From assembly GCF_004367745.1 (NCBI RefSeq), contig NZ_CP037993.1, positions 3,720,001 through 3,784,000 on the forward strand: a stretch of DNA of 64,000 nucleotides, in the 5' to 3' direction. The notes under the pieces were generated by a model. That model had not been told where the DNA came from. It saw only the letters and a program-made list of their open reading frames with translations, and did no database searches. Shown here piece after piece: positions 45,437-54,065 of this stretch. Origin of the DNA: Herbaspirillum huttiense. Lineage in GTDB: Bacteria > Pseudomonadota > Gammaproteobacteria > Burkholderiales > Burkholderiaceae_D. The first letter of the stretch is position 1; each line of letters begins with the position of its first letter. The translations under genes and the position numbers were made by a program.

Positions 45437-46279
45437 TCACAGCCCCCAGTCATGCCAGACCGGCTTGACCCCGGTCGGCAGCGGCGGCAATCCCCCGAGG
45501 TCCATGCGCGACTCGCCCGGACCGTGGAAATCCGAGCCCATCGAGGCCAGAAAGCCGTAGCTGCGCGCCACCTGGGCGTATTCCTGGTACTGCTCCGGCG
45601 TATGGCTGCCGGTATTGACTTCGATGGCCGCGCCGCCCAGTTGCTTGAACTCGTCGAACAATGCGCCGAACTGGGTCTGGGTGTACTTGTAGCGCCCCGG
45701 ATGGGCGATCACCGCCACCCCGCCGGCGCCGCGGATCCAGCGCACCGACTCTTCCAGCGTGGCCCAGCGATGCGGCACGTAGCCGGGCTTGCCTTCGGTG
45801 AGGTAGTTGGCGAAGACTTCCTTGGTATCGCAGCAGGTACCGCATTCGACCAGGTAGCGCGCGAAGTGCGTGCGCGAGATCAGGTCGGGATTGCCCACGT
45901 GCTTCAACGCCCCTTCATACGCGCCGCCAATGCCATGACGTTCCAGCGCCTCGGCGATCTCGCGGGCGCGCCGTTCGCGGCCGTTGCGGGTGGCGGCAAG
46001 GCCGTCGACCAGGGCCTGGTTGGTCTCGTCGATGCGTAATCCAACGATATGCACCGTATGCCCGGCCCAGGTGACCGAAATTTCCACGCCGGCCACATGT
46101 TCCATGCCCAGCGCGCGCGCAGCCGCCCGGGCGCGCGCCACGCCGCCCACTTCATCGTGGTCGGTCAGCGCCCACACGCCCACGCCATTGGCCTTGGCGC
46201 GCGCGGCCACCTCTTCCGGCGGCAGCAGGCCGTCGGAGACGTTGGAATGGCAATGCAGATCGAACTTGAGTTCAGACAT
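45437..46279 (-). CDS. PHP-domain phosphoesterase (RNase AM/YciV-like)
   Basis: 280 residues. Metal-binding PHP motifs: FDLHCHSNVSDG (His9, His11), LTDHDEVGG, HVAGVEISVTW, VIAHPGRYKYT and MGSDFHGPGE. This matches the TrpH/YciV group; E. coli YciV (RNase AM) trims 5' ends of 5S and other RNAs and also hydrolyses pAp. The start at MSELKFDLHCH is chosen over 46291. YciV and YciO homologues are also near each other in E. coli. Confidence 0.9.
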   Translation of the reverse strand: MSELKFDLHCHSNVSDGLLPPEEVAARAKANGVGVWALTDHDEVGGVARARAAARALGMEHVAGVEISVTWAGHTVHIVGLRIDETNQALVDGLAATRNGRERRAREIAEALERHGIGGAYEGALKHVGNPDLISRTHFARYLVECGTCCDTKEVFANYLTEGKPGYVPHRWATLEESVRWIRGAGGVAVIAHPGRYKYTQTQFGALFDEFKQLGGAAIEVNTGSHTPEQYQEYAQVARSYGFLASMGSDFHGPGESRMDLGGLPPLPTGVKPVWHDWGL

Positions 46280-46415
46280 AGGAAGTCGCAATGACCTCAG
46301 CGACCGCGCCGGTCGCTTGTGGCTGCCGTCGGTCAGGGAGGTCCGGGTGATTGGAATGCGTCCATTTTACGCGCTTGATGCCAACCCCGCACTGCACCGC
46401 ACGATGCGGCCAGCC

Positions 46416-47318
46416 TCAGGCCGGCTGCTGCAGAAAAGCCTCGATCAGTTGTGCCAGCCGCTCGGGCTGGTCGTGATGCAGCATGTGGCCGGCGTCGGCG
46501 ATCATCTCCACCTGCGTCTTGGGGATACAGGCGATGCGGCGGTCGATTTCTTCACGTTTCAACGAGGCCGGACCGAAGAAACGCCAGATATCGCTGTCGA
46601 TCGCCTCGATCCACAGCACCGGGGCGGTGATGCGGCTCCAGCAGGCCATCATTTCATCGACCCGGTACAGGATGGGGCTGACCTGCTTGTGGGCCGGATC
46701 GCCGAGGATCTGCCACAGGCCGCTCTCATCCTGCTGCGCCCAATGCTGGGCCAGGAAACCGGCGCGCTCGTCCGAGAGGCGTGCATTGTTCTTCTGCAGC
46801 CGCGCGGCCACTTCTTCGAGCGTCTCGTAGCCGCGCAATACGGGACGATTCTTCATCTCGTCCAGCCATTGCGTGAAGCGTCCCGGCGCCTGCTCCGGCT
46901 TGGCCGTGGGCAGGCCGATGCCTTCCAGGTTCACCAGACGCTTGATGCGCTGGGGGCGCACGCCCGCATACAGGCTCACCACATTGCCGCCCATGCTGTG
47001 GCCGAGCAGGTTGATGGCCTCCTCACCGGCGTAGTGGTCAAGGATGGCATCGAGGTCGGCCAGGTAATCGGGGAACCAGTAGGACTGCGCCGGGGCCCGC
47101 TCGGTCAGGCCGAAACCGCGCCAGTCGGGAGCGATCACGTGCCACTCCCCTTGCAGGGCATCGACCATGAACTGGAACGAGGCCGACATATCCATCCAGC
47201 CGTGCATCATGAAGATCTTGGGGGCCTGCGGGTCGCCCCAGTGGCGCACGTGGTAGCGCAGGCCGCGCACGTCGAGGAATTCGGAACGGGAGATTTTCTG
47301 GGCGATGGTTTGGCGCAT
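46416..47318 (-). CDS. Alpha/beta-hydrolase
   Basis: 300 residues. Alpha/beta-hydrolase fold: HGWMDMSASFQFM (oxyanion region), APDWRGFGLTE, nucleophile elbow GHSMGG with Ser near residue 108, and catalytic His in GHMLHHDQPERLA close to the C-terminus. The specific substrate cannot be told from sequence. Start at MRQTIAQK; earlier codons to 47381 are unsupported. Transcribed with, and 105 bp after, the patatin gene. Confidence 0.88.
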   Translation of the reverse strand: MRQTIAQKISRSEFLDVRGLRYHVRHWGDPQAPKIFMMHGWMDMSASFQFMVDALQGEWHVIAPDWRGFGLTERAPAQSYWFPDYLADLDAILDHYAGEEAINLLGHSMGGNVVSLYAGVRPQRIKRLVNLEGIGLPTAKPEQAPGRFTQWLDEMKNRPVLRGYETLEEVAARLQKNNARLSDERAGFLAQHWAQQDESGLWQILGDPAHKQVSPILYRVDEMMACWSRITAPVLWIEAIDSDIWRFFGPASLKREEIDRRIACIPKTQVEMIADAGHMLHHDQPERLAQLIEAFLQQPA

Positions 47319-47423
47319 GGCTTGTCTTTTTTGTCGGTACTGCGGGGCGGAACGAAGGATCAAGCCGCAAAGTATAGACAAAAGTGAACGATCGTGCGTC
47401 CGCCCTGCCCCCGCAAGCCTGTC

Positions 47424-48440
47424 TCAGGGCAGGAAACGTCCGAGGTCGAAGGTGGAGGTATGACCGATCTGGGCGAAGTTCTGCTCCAGCCATTCCGAGG
47501 CGCGCTCGCGGCCCTGCTGGAACAGGCTGCCGATGAAACTGGCCTGGGTATTGAGCTTGGAGAGGTTGGTCAGCTGCTCCATGAGCTCATTGGCATCGAT
47601 CATGTGGATGTTGAGCTGGCGCAGCCGCCGTTCCAGCGAGCCGAAGGCCAGAGTGGAATTCTCGGCCTCGCGCTTGGCCAGGGCCAGTCCGCTCAGTTCG
47701 GTGAAGAAGGCTGAGCTGAAGCTGATCTCCGAGAGCCGCTGGCCGATGTCGTGGCTGGAAGTGGGCGTACCGGCGCGACGGCTGGGATGCAGCAGCACCA
47801 CCATCACGTCACGCGCGGCACAGGAATGCAGCAGGGGGAAAATCGGCGGATTGGCGGTCAGGCCGCCATCCCAATAGGCTTCGCCATCGATCTCGATGGG
47901 CCGGTGCAGCGAAGGCAGGCAGGCCGAGGCCAACAGCACTTCCACCGACAGATCGGGGTTGCGGAAGATCTTCAACGTGCCGGTGCTGACCTGGGTGGCC
48001 GCAATGAACAATTTCAGTTCACGCTGGCTGCGCAAGCGTTCGAAATCGACCTGCTCCACCAGGATGTCGCGCAGCGGATTGATATCCAGCGGATTCAATT
48101 GCGTGGGCGAGAAGAAGCGCGTCATCGCCAGCAGTGCCTGCATGCCGGGCAGTGGTGCGGGGTTGGCGATGACGGGCGCGCCTTCGGCCGTCACATGGTC
48201 CAGCGGCACGCCATTGGAGAGCGCAGTCCAGAAGCGCTCCAGCGCGGCGCGGGCACCGTCGCGGCCGTCCTGCACGTAGCCCTGGGCCATCACCGCCGCA
48301 TTCATGGCCCCGGCCGAGGCACCGCTGATGCCTTCCAGGTCCAGCCGGCCATCCTCCAGCAAACGATCCAGCACGCCCCAGGTGAAGGCGCCATGCGAGC
48401 CCCCGCCTTGCAGGGCCAGACTGACGATCTTGTTCGACAT
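47424..48440 (-). CDS. Patatin-like phospholipase
   Basis: 338 residues. Oxyanion motif LQGGGSHGAFTWG (residues 10-22), nucleophile GASAG (40-44, Ser42) and DGG of the Ser-Asp dyad in YWDGGLTANPP. No signal peptide is evident, so a cytosolic lipid acyl hydrolase. Start MSNKIVSLAL at 48440 was chosen; the frame is open to 48497 without homology. Divergent from the LOG-family gene. Confidence 0.9.
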   Translation of the reverse strand: MSNKIVSLALQGGGSHGAFTWGVLDRLLEDGRLDLEGISGASAGAMNAAVMAQGYVQDGRDGARAALERFWTALSNGVPLDHVTAEGAPVIANPAPLPGMQALLAMTRFFSPTQLNPLDINPLRDILVEQVDFERLRSQRELKLFIAATQVSTGTLKIFRNPDLSVEVLLASACLPSLHRPIEIDGEAYWDGGLTANPPIFPLLHSCAARDVMVVLLHPSRRAGTPTSSHDIGQRLSEISFSSAFFTELSGLALAKREAENSTLAFGSLERRLRQLNIHMIDANELMEQLTNLSKLNTQASFIGSLFQQGRERASEWLEQNFAQIGHTSTFDLGRFLP

Positions 48441-48691
48441 GATGTCCTTTATCTTCACGTGCCACGTGACAGACCCGCACAATGTGGCCGGGCGCATGCG
48501 CAGTGCCGCGCTGTCACGCCGGCGTCACCACTTCAGCTTATGCTGCACTGCACTATCATGGTATAACAGGAAGACGGCTGGAGATAGTGGCAGCTTGGAG
48601 AGACATTCTGGTTCCAGCAGGAAACATCTGGCTATCCAGCTCAGCCATTGTAACCATGTACTGACGTAACGACGGACACAGCAGAGGACAC

Positions 48692-49288
48692 ATGAAATCG
48701 ATTTGCGTATATTGCGGTTCTTCCCCCGGCGCTTCCCCGGCCTATGCCGAGGCAGCGCGCAAGCTGGCCCAGGAGATGGTGAAGAACAACATCGCCCTGG
48801 TCTATGGCGGCGGCAATGTGGGCCTGATGGGCATCATCGCCAGTGAAGTCATGAAGCTGGGCGGCGAAGCCACCGGCGTCATCCCCAAAGCCTTGCTGGA
48901 CAAGGAACTGGGCCACGACGGCCTGACCCGCCTGCACATCGTCAAGGACATGCACGAACGCAAGGCCATGATGGCCGAGCTCTCCGATGGCTTCGTGGCC
49001 ATGCCCGGCGGCATGGGCACCCTGGAAGAACTGTTCGAGGTGCTGACCTGGGCCCAGCTGGGCTTCCATTACAAGCCGATCAGCCTGTACAACGTGGACG
49101 GCTTCTACAACAACCTGATCGCCTTCGTCGATCACCTGGTCTCGCAGCGCTTCGTCAGCAGCGACCAGTCCGGGCTGATGATGCATGAGGCCGATCCGGT
49201 CAAGCTGATCGAGCGCTTCCAGACCTTCAAGCCGACCTACAAGACCAAGTGGGCCGACCGTGAAGCGGTGGCCAACCTGGTGCCCTGA
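48692..49288 (+). CDS. LOG-family cytokinin riboside phosphoribohydrolase-like protein
   Basis: 198 residues. Family motif PGGMGTLEE at 105-113 and Arg90-Lys91 (MHERKAMM), with the Rossmann nucleotide loop VYGGGNVGLMG. LOG proteins remove ribose 5'-phosphate from cytokinin nucleotides in plants and from AMP or other nucleoside monophosphates in bacteria. For a plant-associated genus a cytokinin role is tempting, but many non-plant bacteria carry this gene. It is the only plus-strand gene between 38 kb and the right edge, followed by a terminator. Confidence 0.92.
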   Translation: MKSICVYCGSSPGASPAYAEAARKLAQEMVKNNIALVYGGGNVGLMGIIASEVMKLGGEATGVIPKALLDKELGHDGLTRLHIVKDMHERKAMMAELSDGFVAMPGGMGTLEELFEVLTWAQLGFHYKPISLYNVDGFYNNLIAFVDHLVSQRFVSSDQSGLMMHEADPVKLIERFQTFKPTYKTKWADREAVANLVP

Positions 49289-49325
49289 TACCGGTTTTTT
49301 ACACAAACGTTCATCTGGCGCTAGC

Positions 49326-49370
49326 AACGACAACGCCCGTCCCTCTTGCGAGGCGACGGGCGTGTCGTTT
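49326..49370. terminator. Terminator between convergent LOG and PLP-enzyme genes
   Basis: AACGAC-a-ACGCCCGTC pairs with GACGGGCGT-GTCGTT, with an internal CCTC/GAGG loop pairing; TTTC follows on the plus strand. Confidence 0.8.
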
Positions 49371-49414
49371 CATTCACTTCGGCCTGGAACCGCCGTCACG
49401 GCGGGCTTGCCGCT

Positions 49415-50656
49415 TCAGGCCTCCAGCGCCTGGCGGAAATCGGCCACCAGGTCATCGGTATCTTCCAGCCCCACGGACACACGAATGAGCGACTCGGCGA
49501 TGCCCATGCTGGCGCGGCGCTCAGCCCCCATCTCGTAGAAGATGGTGTGCGCCACCGGGATCACCAGCGTACGGGTGTCGCCCAGGTTGCTGGCGGCCAC
49601 GGCCAGGTTCAGCCGGTTGAGGTAATCGAAGCAATCGATGCTGTCCTTCAGCTCGAAGGACATCAGGCTGCCGAAAGCGCGGAACAGCTGCTTGCACAAG
49701 GCGTGCTGGGGATGTGACTCCAGCCCCGGATAGTGGACCGCTGCCACGCGCGGATCCGCTTCCAGCATCTGGGCCAGCGCCAGCGCATTCTTGCATTCAC
49801 GTTCCTGGCGCAGGGCCATGGTCTCGGCGCCAACGGCGATGTGGTGCGCCGCTTCCGGGCCCAGCGTGGCGCCGAAGTCGCGCAGCGCCTTGGCGCGGAT
49901 CTGCGCCATGCCCCATTGCGGGGCCGGGTTCTTCTTGTAGCTGTCGGCGATGTGCGGGTAGCGCGTCCAGTCGTATTCACCGGTATCGGTCAGCGCGCCA
50001 CCGAGGGCATTGCCGTGGCCACCGATGGACTTGGTCAGCGAATTGACCACCAGGCCCGCACCGACCGTCTTGGGACGGAACAGGTAAGGCGAGGTCATGG
50101 TGTTGTCGACCACGTAGAGGATGCCGCGCTCGCGGCACAGCTCGCCGATGCGCTTCAAGTCCGCCACCTGGGTGCGCGGGTTGGCGATGGTTTCCACGAA
50201 GACCAGGCGGGTCTGCGGCGTGATGGCCGCTTCCACGTTCTTCACATCGGTGGCGTCGACCATGGAGACCTTGGCCCCCTGCGCGGCCACCGTCATCCAC
50301 AGGCTGTTGGTATTGCCGAACAGGAAAGCCGATGACACCACATGATCACCCTCGCGCAGCAGACCCTGGACGATGGCGCCAATGGCGGCCATGCCGGTGG
50401 CAAAGCAGATGGTGGACTTGCCGTCTTCCATCTTGGTGATCTTGTCTTCCAGCGCCGACACGGTCGGATTGCCCTGGCGACCATAGCGATAGCCGGGCTG
50501 CTTGCCCTGGAACACTTCGGCCAGCTGGCGTGCATCTTCATAGCCGAAGGTCACGGAGGTGTGGATGGGCTTGTGCAGCGAGCCGTGTTCGATGCCCTTC
50601 TGGCGGTCGCTGTGGAGGATGGTGGTGGTGAAGCCGTAGGTCTTTTTATCGTTCAT
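49415..50656 (-). CDS. Cystathionine gamma-synthase / O-acylhomoserine sulfhydrylase family PLP enzyme
   Basis: 413 residues. Cys/Met-metabolism PLP fold: YRYGRQGNPTVSALE (phosphate and PLP Tyr/Arg), CFATGMAAI, DNTMTSPYLFRP, and Schiff-base Lys209 in NSLTKSIGGHGNALGG. It acts on an O-acylhomoserine to make cystathionine or homocysteine; which sulfur donor is used cannot be decided from sequence. In related bacteria the gene next to purF is metZ, so metZ-like function is plausible, but the GHGNALGG active-site surround is not the commonest metZ form. 168 bp separate it from purF, with a terminator between. Confidence 0.88.
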   Translation of the reverse strand: MNDKKTYGFTTTILHSDRQKGIEHGSLHKPIHTSVTFGYEDARQLAEVFQGKQPGYRYGRQGNPTVSALEDKITKMEDGKSTICFATGMAAIGAIVQGLLREGDHVVSSAFLFGNTNSLWMTVAAQGAKVSMVDATDVKNVEAAITPQTRLVFVETIANPRTQVADLKRIGELCRERGILYVVDNTMTSPYLFRPKTVGAGLVVNSLTKSIGGHGNALGGALTDTGEYDWTRYPHIADSYKKNPAPQWGMAQIRAKALRDFGATLGPEAAHHIAVGAETMALRQERECKNALALAQMLEADPRVAAVHYPGLESHPQHALCKQLFRAFGSLMSFELKDSIDCFDYLNRLNLAVAASNLGDTRTLVIPVAHTIFYEMGAERRASMGIAESLIRVSVGLEDTDDLVADFRQALEA

Positions 50657-50754
50657 CGCGTAGTCGGAAAGGCAGAAGAAATGAGCAAGGCCGGCGCACG
50701 GCCAAGGGCAAAATGATAAGCCAGATTCCCGTCGGCTGGTTTGCGTGGCACCTC

Positions 50755-50793
50755 AACGCAAAACGCCGGTGCCGCCAAAGCGGCCACCGGCGT
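50755..50793 (-). terminator. Terminator of purF
   Basis: ACGCCGGTG/CACCGGCGT stem with inner CCGC/GCGG pairing and GTTTTGCG on the minus strand. Confidence 0.8.
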
Positions 50794-50824
50794 CCTGGTC
50801 CAGCCTTGAATCAGACGGCGGGGA

Positions 50825-52345
50825 TCAGTCCACGCGCGCCAGGTTCAGGTTCAGCTGGGAACGCACCACATCTTCCAGCGCCGGCTTGGGATTCTTGCGG
50901 GCGTATTCGATGCGGTCCAGGTATTCCTGGGTGATGTCGCCGGTGATGTAGTGACCATCGAAGCAGGAGGCCTCGAATTGCTTCAGGGCCGGGTTGGCGT
51001 CGGAGATGGCACGCTTCAGGGCTTCCACGTCCTGGTACACCAGGGCATCGGCGGTGATCTCGCGGCAAACCTCTTCGTCGCTGCGGCCGAAGGCGATCAG
51101 TTCGTCACGGGTCGGCATGTCGATGCCGTACACGTTGGGGAACTTCACCGGCGGCGCGGCCGACGCGAAGATCACGTTCTTGGCGCCCGACTCGCGGGCC
51201 ATCTGCACGATTTCACGGCTGGTGGTGCCGCGCACGATGGAGTCATCCACCAGCAGCACGTTCTTGCCCTTGAATTCGCTGCCGATGGCGTTGAGCTTCT
51301 GGCGCACCGACTTCTTGCGCAGCGCCTGGCCCGGCATGATGAAGGTGCGGCCGATGTAGCGGTTCTTGATGAAGCCTTCGCGGTACTCGATGCCCAGCTT
51401 CAACGCCAGTTCCATGGCCGCCGGACGCGAGGAATCGGGAATCGGCATGACCACGTCAATCTCGCCATGCTTGAACTGGCTACGGATCTTGTCGGCCAGG
51501 AACTCGCCCATCTTCAGGCGGGTGGCGTAGACCGAGGCGCCATCGATGATGGAGTCCGGACGGGCCAGGTAGACGTATTCGAAGGCACAGGGGTTCAGCG
51601 TCGGGTTTTCGGCGCATTGCTGGTTGTACAGCTTGCCGTCGTTGTCAATGAAGATCGCTTCACCCGGGTTGACGTCACGCAGGAAGCGGAAGCCCATGCC
51701 TTCCAGGGCCACCGATTCGCTGGCCATCATGTATTCGATGCCCTTGTCGCTCTCGTTGAAGCCCAGGCACATCGGACGGATGCCGTACGGATCGCGGAAA
51801 CCGAGCAGACCATAACCGGCGATCTGCGCCACCACGGCGTAGGAGCCGCGCACGCGCTTGTGCACCATGGCCACGGCCTTGAAGAGCGCAGCCGGGTCCA
51901 GCGAGTAGCCGGTAGTGGCTTGCTGGATCTCGTGGGCCAGCACGTTCAACAGCACTTCGGTATCGGAATCGGTGTTGATGTGGCGGCGATCGTTCTTGAA
52001 CATCTCGATCTTCAACTGTTCCGCATTGGTCAGGTTGCCGTTGTGCGCCAGGATGATGCCGAAGGGGGCATTGACGTAGAAGGGCTGCGCTTCTTCTTCC
52101 GAGGACGAGCTGCCTGCGGTCGGGTAGCGCACCTGGCCGATGCCGGTGTTGCCGGGCAGCGAGCGCATGTTGCGGGTACGGAACACGTCGCGCACCAGGC
52201 CGTTGGCCTTGTGCATCGAGAAACCGTTGCTGTGGTTGGTTGCGATCCCCGCCGCATCCTGGCCGCGGTGCTGCAGCAGCAGCAGCGCGTCATACAGCAT
52301 CTGGTTGACGGGACTATGAGAGACGATACCGACGATGCCACACAT
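50825..52345 (-). CDS. purF: Amidophosphoribosyltransferase
   Basis: 506 residues; first committed step of de novo purine synthesis (PRPP + glutamine to phosphoribosylamine). N-terminal nucleophile glutaminase begins MCGIVGI with Cys2, followed by LLLQHRGQDAAGI, and the PRTase domain has the PRPP loop VLLVDDSIVRGTT. The start is fixed by Cys2. No Cys-rich Fe-S ligands or long propeptide are seen, so it is the E. coli-like form. It lies 95 bp after cvpA, as in E. coli. PurR-type operator not recognised. Confidence 0.98.
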   Translation of the reverse strand: MCGIVGIVSHSPVNQMLYDALLLLQHRGQDAAGIATNHSNGFSMHKANGLVRDVFRTRNMRSLPGNTGIGQVRYPTAGSSSSEEEAQPFYVNAPFGIILAHNGNLTNAEQLKIEMFKNDRRHINTDSDTEVLLNVLAHEIQQATTGYSLDPAALFKAVAMVHKRVRGSYAVVAQIAGYGLLGFRDPYGIRPMCLGFNESDKGIEYMMASESVALEGMGFRFLRDVNPGEAIFIDNDGKLYNQQCAENPTLNPCAFEYVYLARPDSIIDGASVYATRLKMGEFLADKIRSQFKHGEIDVVMPIPDSSRPAAMELALKLGIEYREGFIKNRYIGRTFIMPGQALRKKSVRQKLNAIGSEFKGKNVLLVDDSIVRGTTSREIVQMARESGAKNVIFASAAPPVKFPNVYGIDMPTRDELIAFGRSDEEVCREITADALVYQDVEALKRAISDANPALKQFEASCFDGHYITGDITQEYLDRIEYARKNPKPALEDVVRSQLNLNLARVD

Positions 52346-52440
52346 GGTGGACTCCTAACGAAAAACGAAAACGAAAATGAACCACGACTGCCACGCCACT
52401 CCCGCGATACTATGGTCCCCGCCACGGGGCGCCCATCCGC

Positions 52441-52941
52441 TCACACCGGAGTGGAAAAACTCACATGCTCGGCCAGCTTGCCCGGCAGGTAGGGCAGCAC
52501 CGCTTCGGCTGCCTGCTCGACCCAGGGACTGAAGCGCGCCTGCTTCCAGAAATCCTGTTGCGGAATGGCCGTGGTACCGCACAGCAAGGCCACCGCCACC
52601 ACCAGCAATACCCCGCGCGCCACACCGAAAATGCTGCCCAGCGTGCGATCGAGGAAACCCAGGCCGGTCGCCTTGACCAGCTCGCCCAGCGTCTTGGCCA
52701 CCAGCGCCATCAACAGGCGCGTGCCGATGAAGAGGGCAATGAAGGCCACGATCAAGCGCGTCAGTTCACCCGGCACCACATCCGGCAGCATCGTCGATAA
52801 CGCCTCGCCATAGGTATTGGCCACCACCAGCGCGACAATCCAGCCGGCCAGGGACAACACCTCGCGCACCAGTCCGCGCAGGGTGCCGATGATCACCGAA
52901 CAGGCCAGGATCAGCAGCACCAGGTAGTCAAATATCGTCAC
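52441..52941 (-). CDS. cvpA: CvpA membrane protein
   Basis: 166 residues with four membrane segments. Family start TIFDYLVLLILACSVIIGTLRG, then REVLSLAGWIVALVVANTYG and the conserved second half (GTRLLMALVAKTLGELVKATGLGFLDR, quoted in part). Needed for colicin V production and envelope homeostasis in enterobacteria; molecular role unclear. The start codon is GTG at 52941. Order dedD-cvpA-purF is conserved. Confidence 0.95.
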   Translation of the reverse strand: MTIFDYLVLLILACSVIIGTLRGLVREVLSLAGWIVALVVANTYGEALSTMLPDVVPGELTRLIVAFIALFIGTRLLMALVAKTLGELVKATGLGFLDRTLGSIFGVARGVLLVVAVALLCGTTAIPQQDFWKQARFSPWVEQAAEAVLPYLPGKLAEHVSFSTPV

Positions 52942-52975
52942 GATGACAACAATATGCGGCTATCTGTAGCCAAAT

Positions 52976-53959
52976 TCAAGCAGGAACAATCGTGGCATTC
53001 AGGCCCAGCTTCTTGATTCGGCCGCCCATGCGTTCGGCTTCCTCGCGGCTGGCGAAGGGGCCGACGCGAATGCGCGTGCGCTCTCCTGCCTCGGTTGCGA
53101 TCTTTTGCGTGTACGAATGGATGCCGGCGGCGCTGAGCTTGTTGCGCAATTCATTGACCTTGTCCTGGGTGGCCAGCGCAGCCACCTGGATGACGAACTT
53201 GCCACCGGCCGCAGCCGGTTTCTTTTCCGCCGGGGCCGGAGCTGCAGCCGCACTGGCGGGCTTGCCTTCCAGAATGGCCAGCGCACGTGCGGCATCGTCG
53301 TCGGCAGTGTGCGCAGGCGCCTTGGGCTTGGCGGCTTCCTTCTTCGGTTCTTCCTTGTGCTCGGCCACGGCCGGCTTCTTTTCCTCGGCCTTGGGGGCGG
53401 GCTTTTCAGTATGCTTTTCCACCGGCTTGTCAGCCGGCTTCTCGACCACCTTGGGTGCCACGGCGACCACCGGCGGCGTCACCGGCTGGACCGGGGCAGC
53501 TGGCGTGGCCGCTGCTGCGGGCTCAGGGGCGATGCTGGACGGCTCGACGATCTCTTCCTTCTGGTCCAGCGAAGCCTGCTTGGCATCACGGCCACCCGGC
53601 TGGGCCACGCCGGAAGCCGGCTGGTCCTTGGACGGGATCTGGATGGCGATGTCGTCGTTGAGCGGCTTGGGCTCGGAATCGAGGATCATCGGCAACACGA
53701 TCACCACGGCCAGCGTCAGCGCGACGGCACCGATCAGGCGGCGGCGGGCGCGTTTCTTTTCCGGCAACAGCGGATCGGCGGCGGCATCCTTGCCGGCCTT
53801 GCTGCGGCTGCTGCGGGCAGAACCGGCGGCACCACCGGCCGCACTGCGGCTGCTACGGCTGCGGATGACGGAAGATTGCTCCTCGGAACGTGAACGGAAG
53901 GACCCTTGGTCAGCAGAAGAATCCTGCTTGTTTTTACGGAAAAACGAGAACAAGCCCAT
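52976..53959 (-). CDS. dedD: SPOR-domain protein (DedD-like)
   Basis: 327 residues. Cytosolic basic N-terminus (Arg/Ser-rich to about residue 75), one TM helix (RRLIGAVALTLAVVIVLPMIL, about 72-92), a long Pro/Ala/Lys/Glu-rich periplasmic linker and a C-terminal SPOR domain (about 250-327, FVIQVAALATQDKVNELRNKL to GRIKKLGLNATIV). SPOR binds denuded septal peptidoglycan, so a cell-division role is expected. Start at MGLFSFFRKNKQ; 17 upstream codons rejected. Position between folC and cvpA is that of dedD. Confidence 0.93.
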   Translation of the reverse strand: MGLFSFFRKNKQDSSADQGSFRSRSEEQSSVIRSRSSRSAAGGAAGSARSSRSKAGKDAAADPLLPEKKRARRRLIGAVALTLAVVIVLPMILDSEPKPLNDDIAIQIPSKDQPASGVAQPGGRDAKQASLDQKEEIVEPSSIAPEPAAAATPAAPVQPVTPPVVAVAPKVVEKPADKPVEKHTEKPAPKAEEKKPAVAEHKEEPKKEAAKPKAPAHTADDDAARALAILEGKPASAAAAPAPAEKKPAAAGGKFVIQVAALATQDKVNELRNKLSAAGIHSYTQKIATEAGERTRIRVGPFASREEAERMGGRIKKLGLNATIVPA

Positions 53960-54065
53960 GCGGAGTCGTCTTGAATTGATCTGGAAATCGTGGAAAACCT
54001 GCCTGGCCACTCAGGTCCTGGCACCGCCTGGCAAGGGCGGCCGGCTCCGGAACGCGGGTTCGGAA

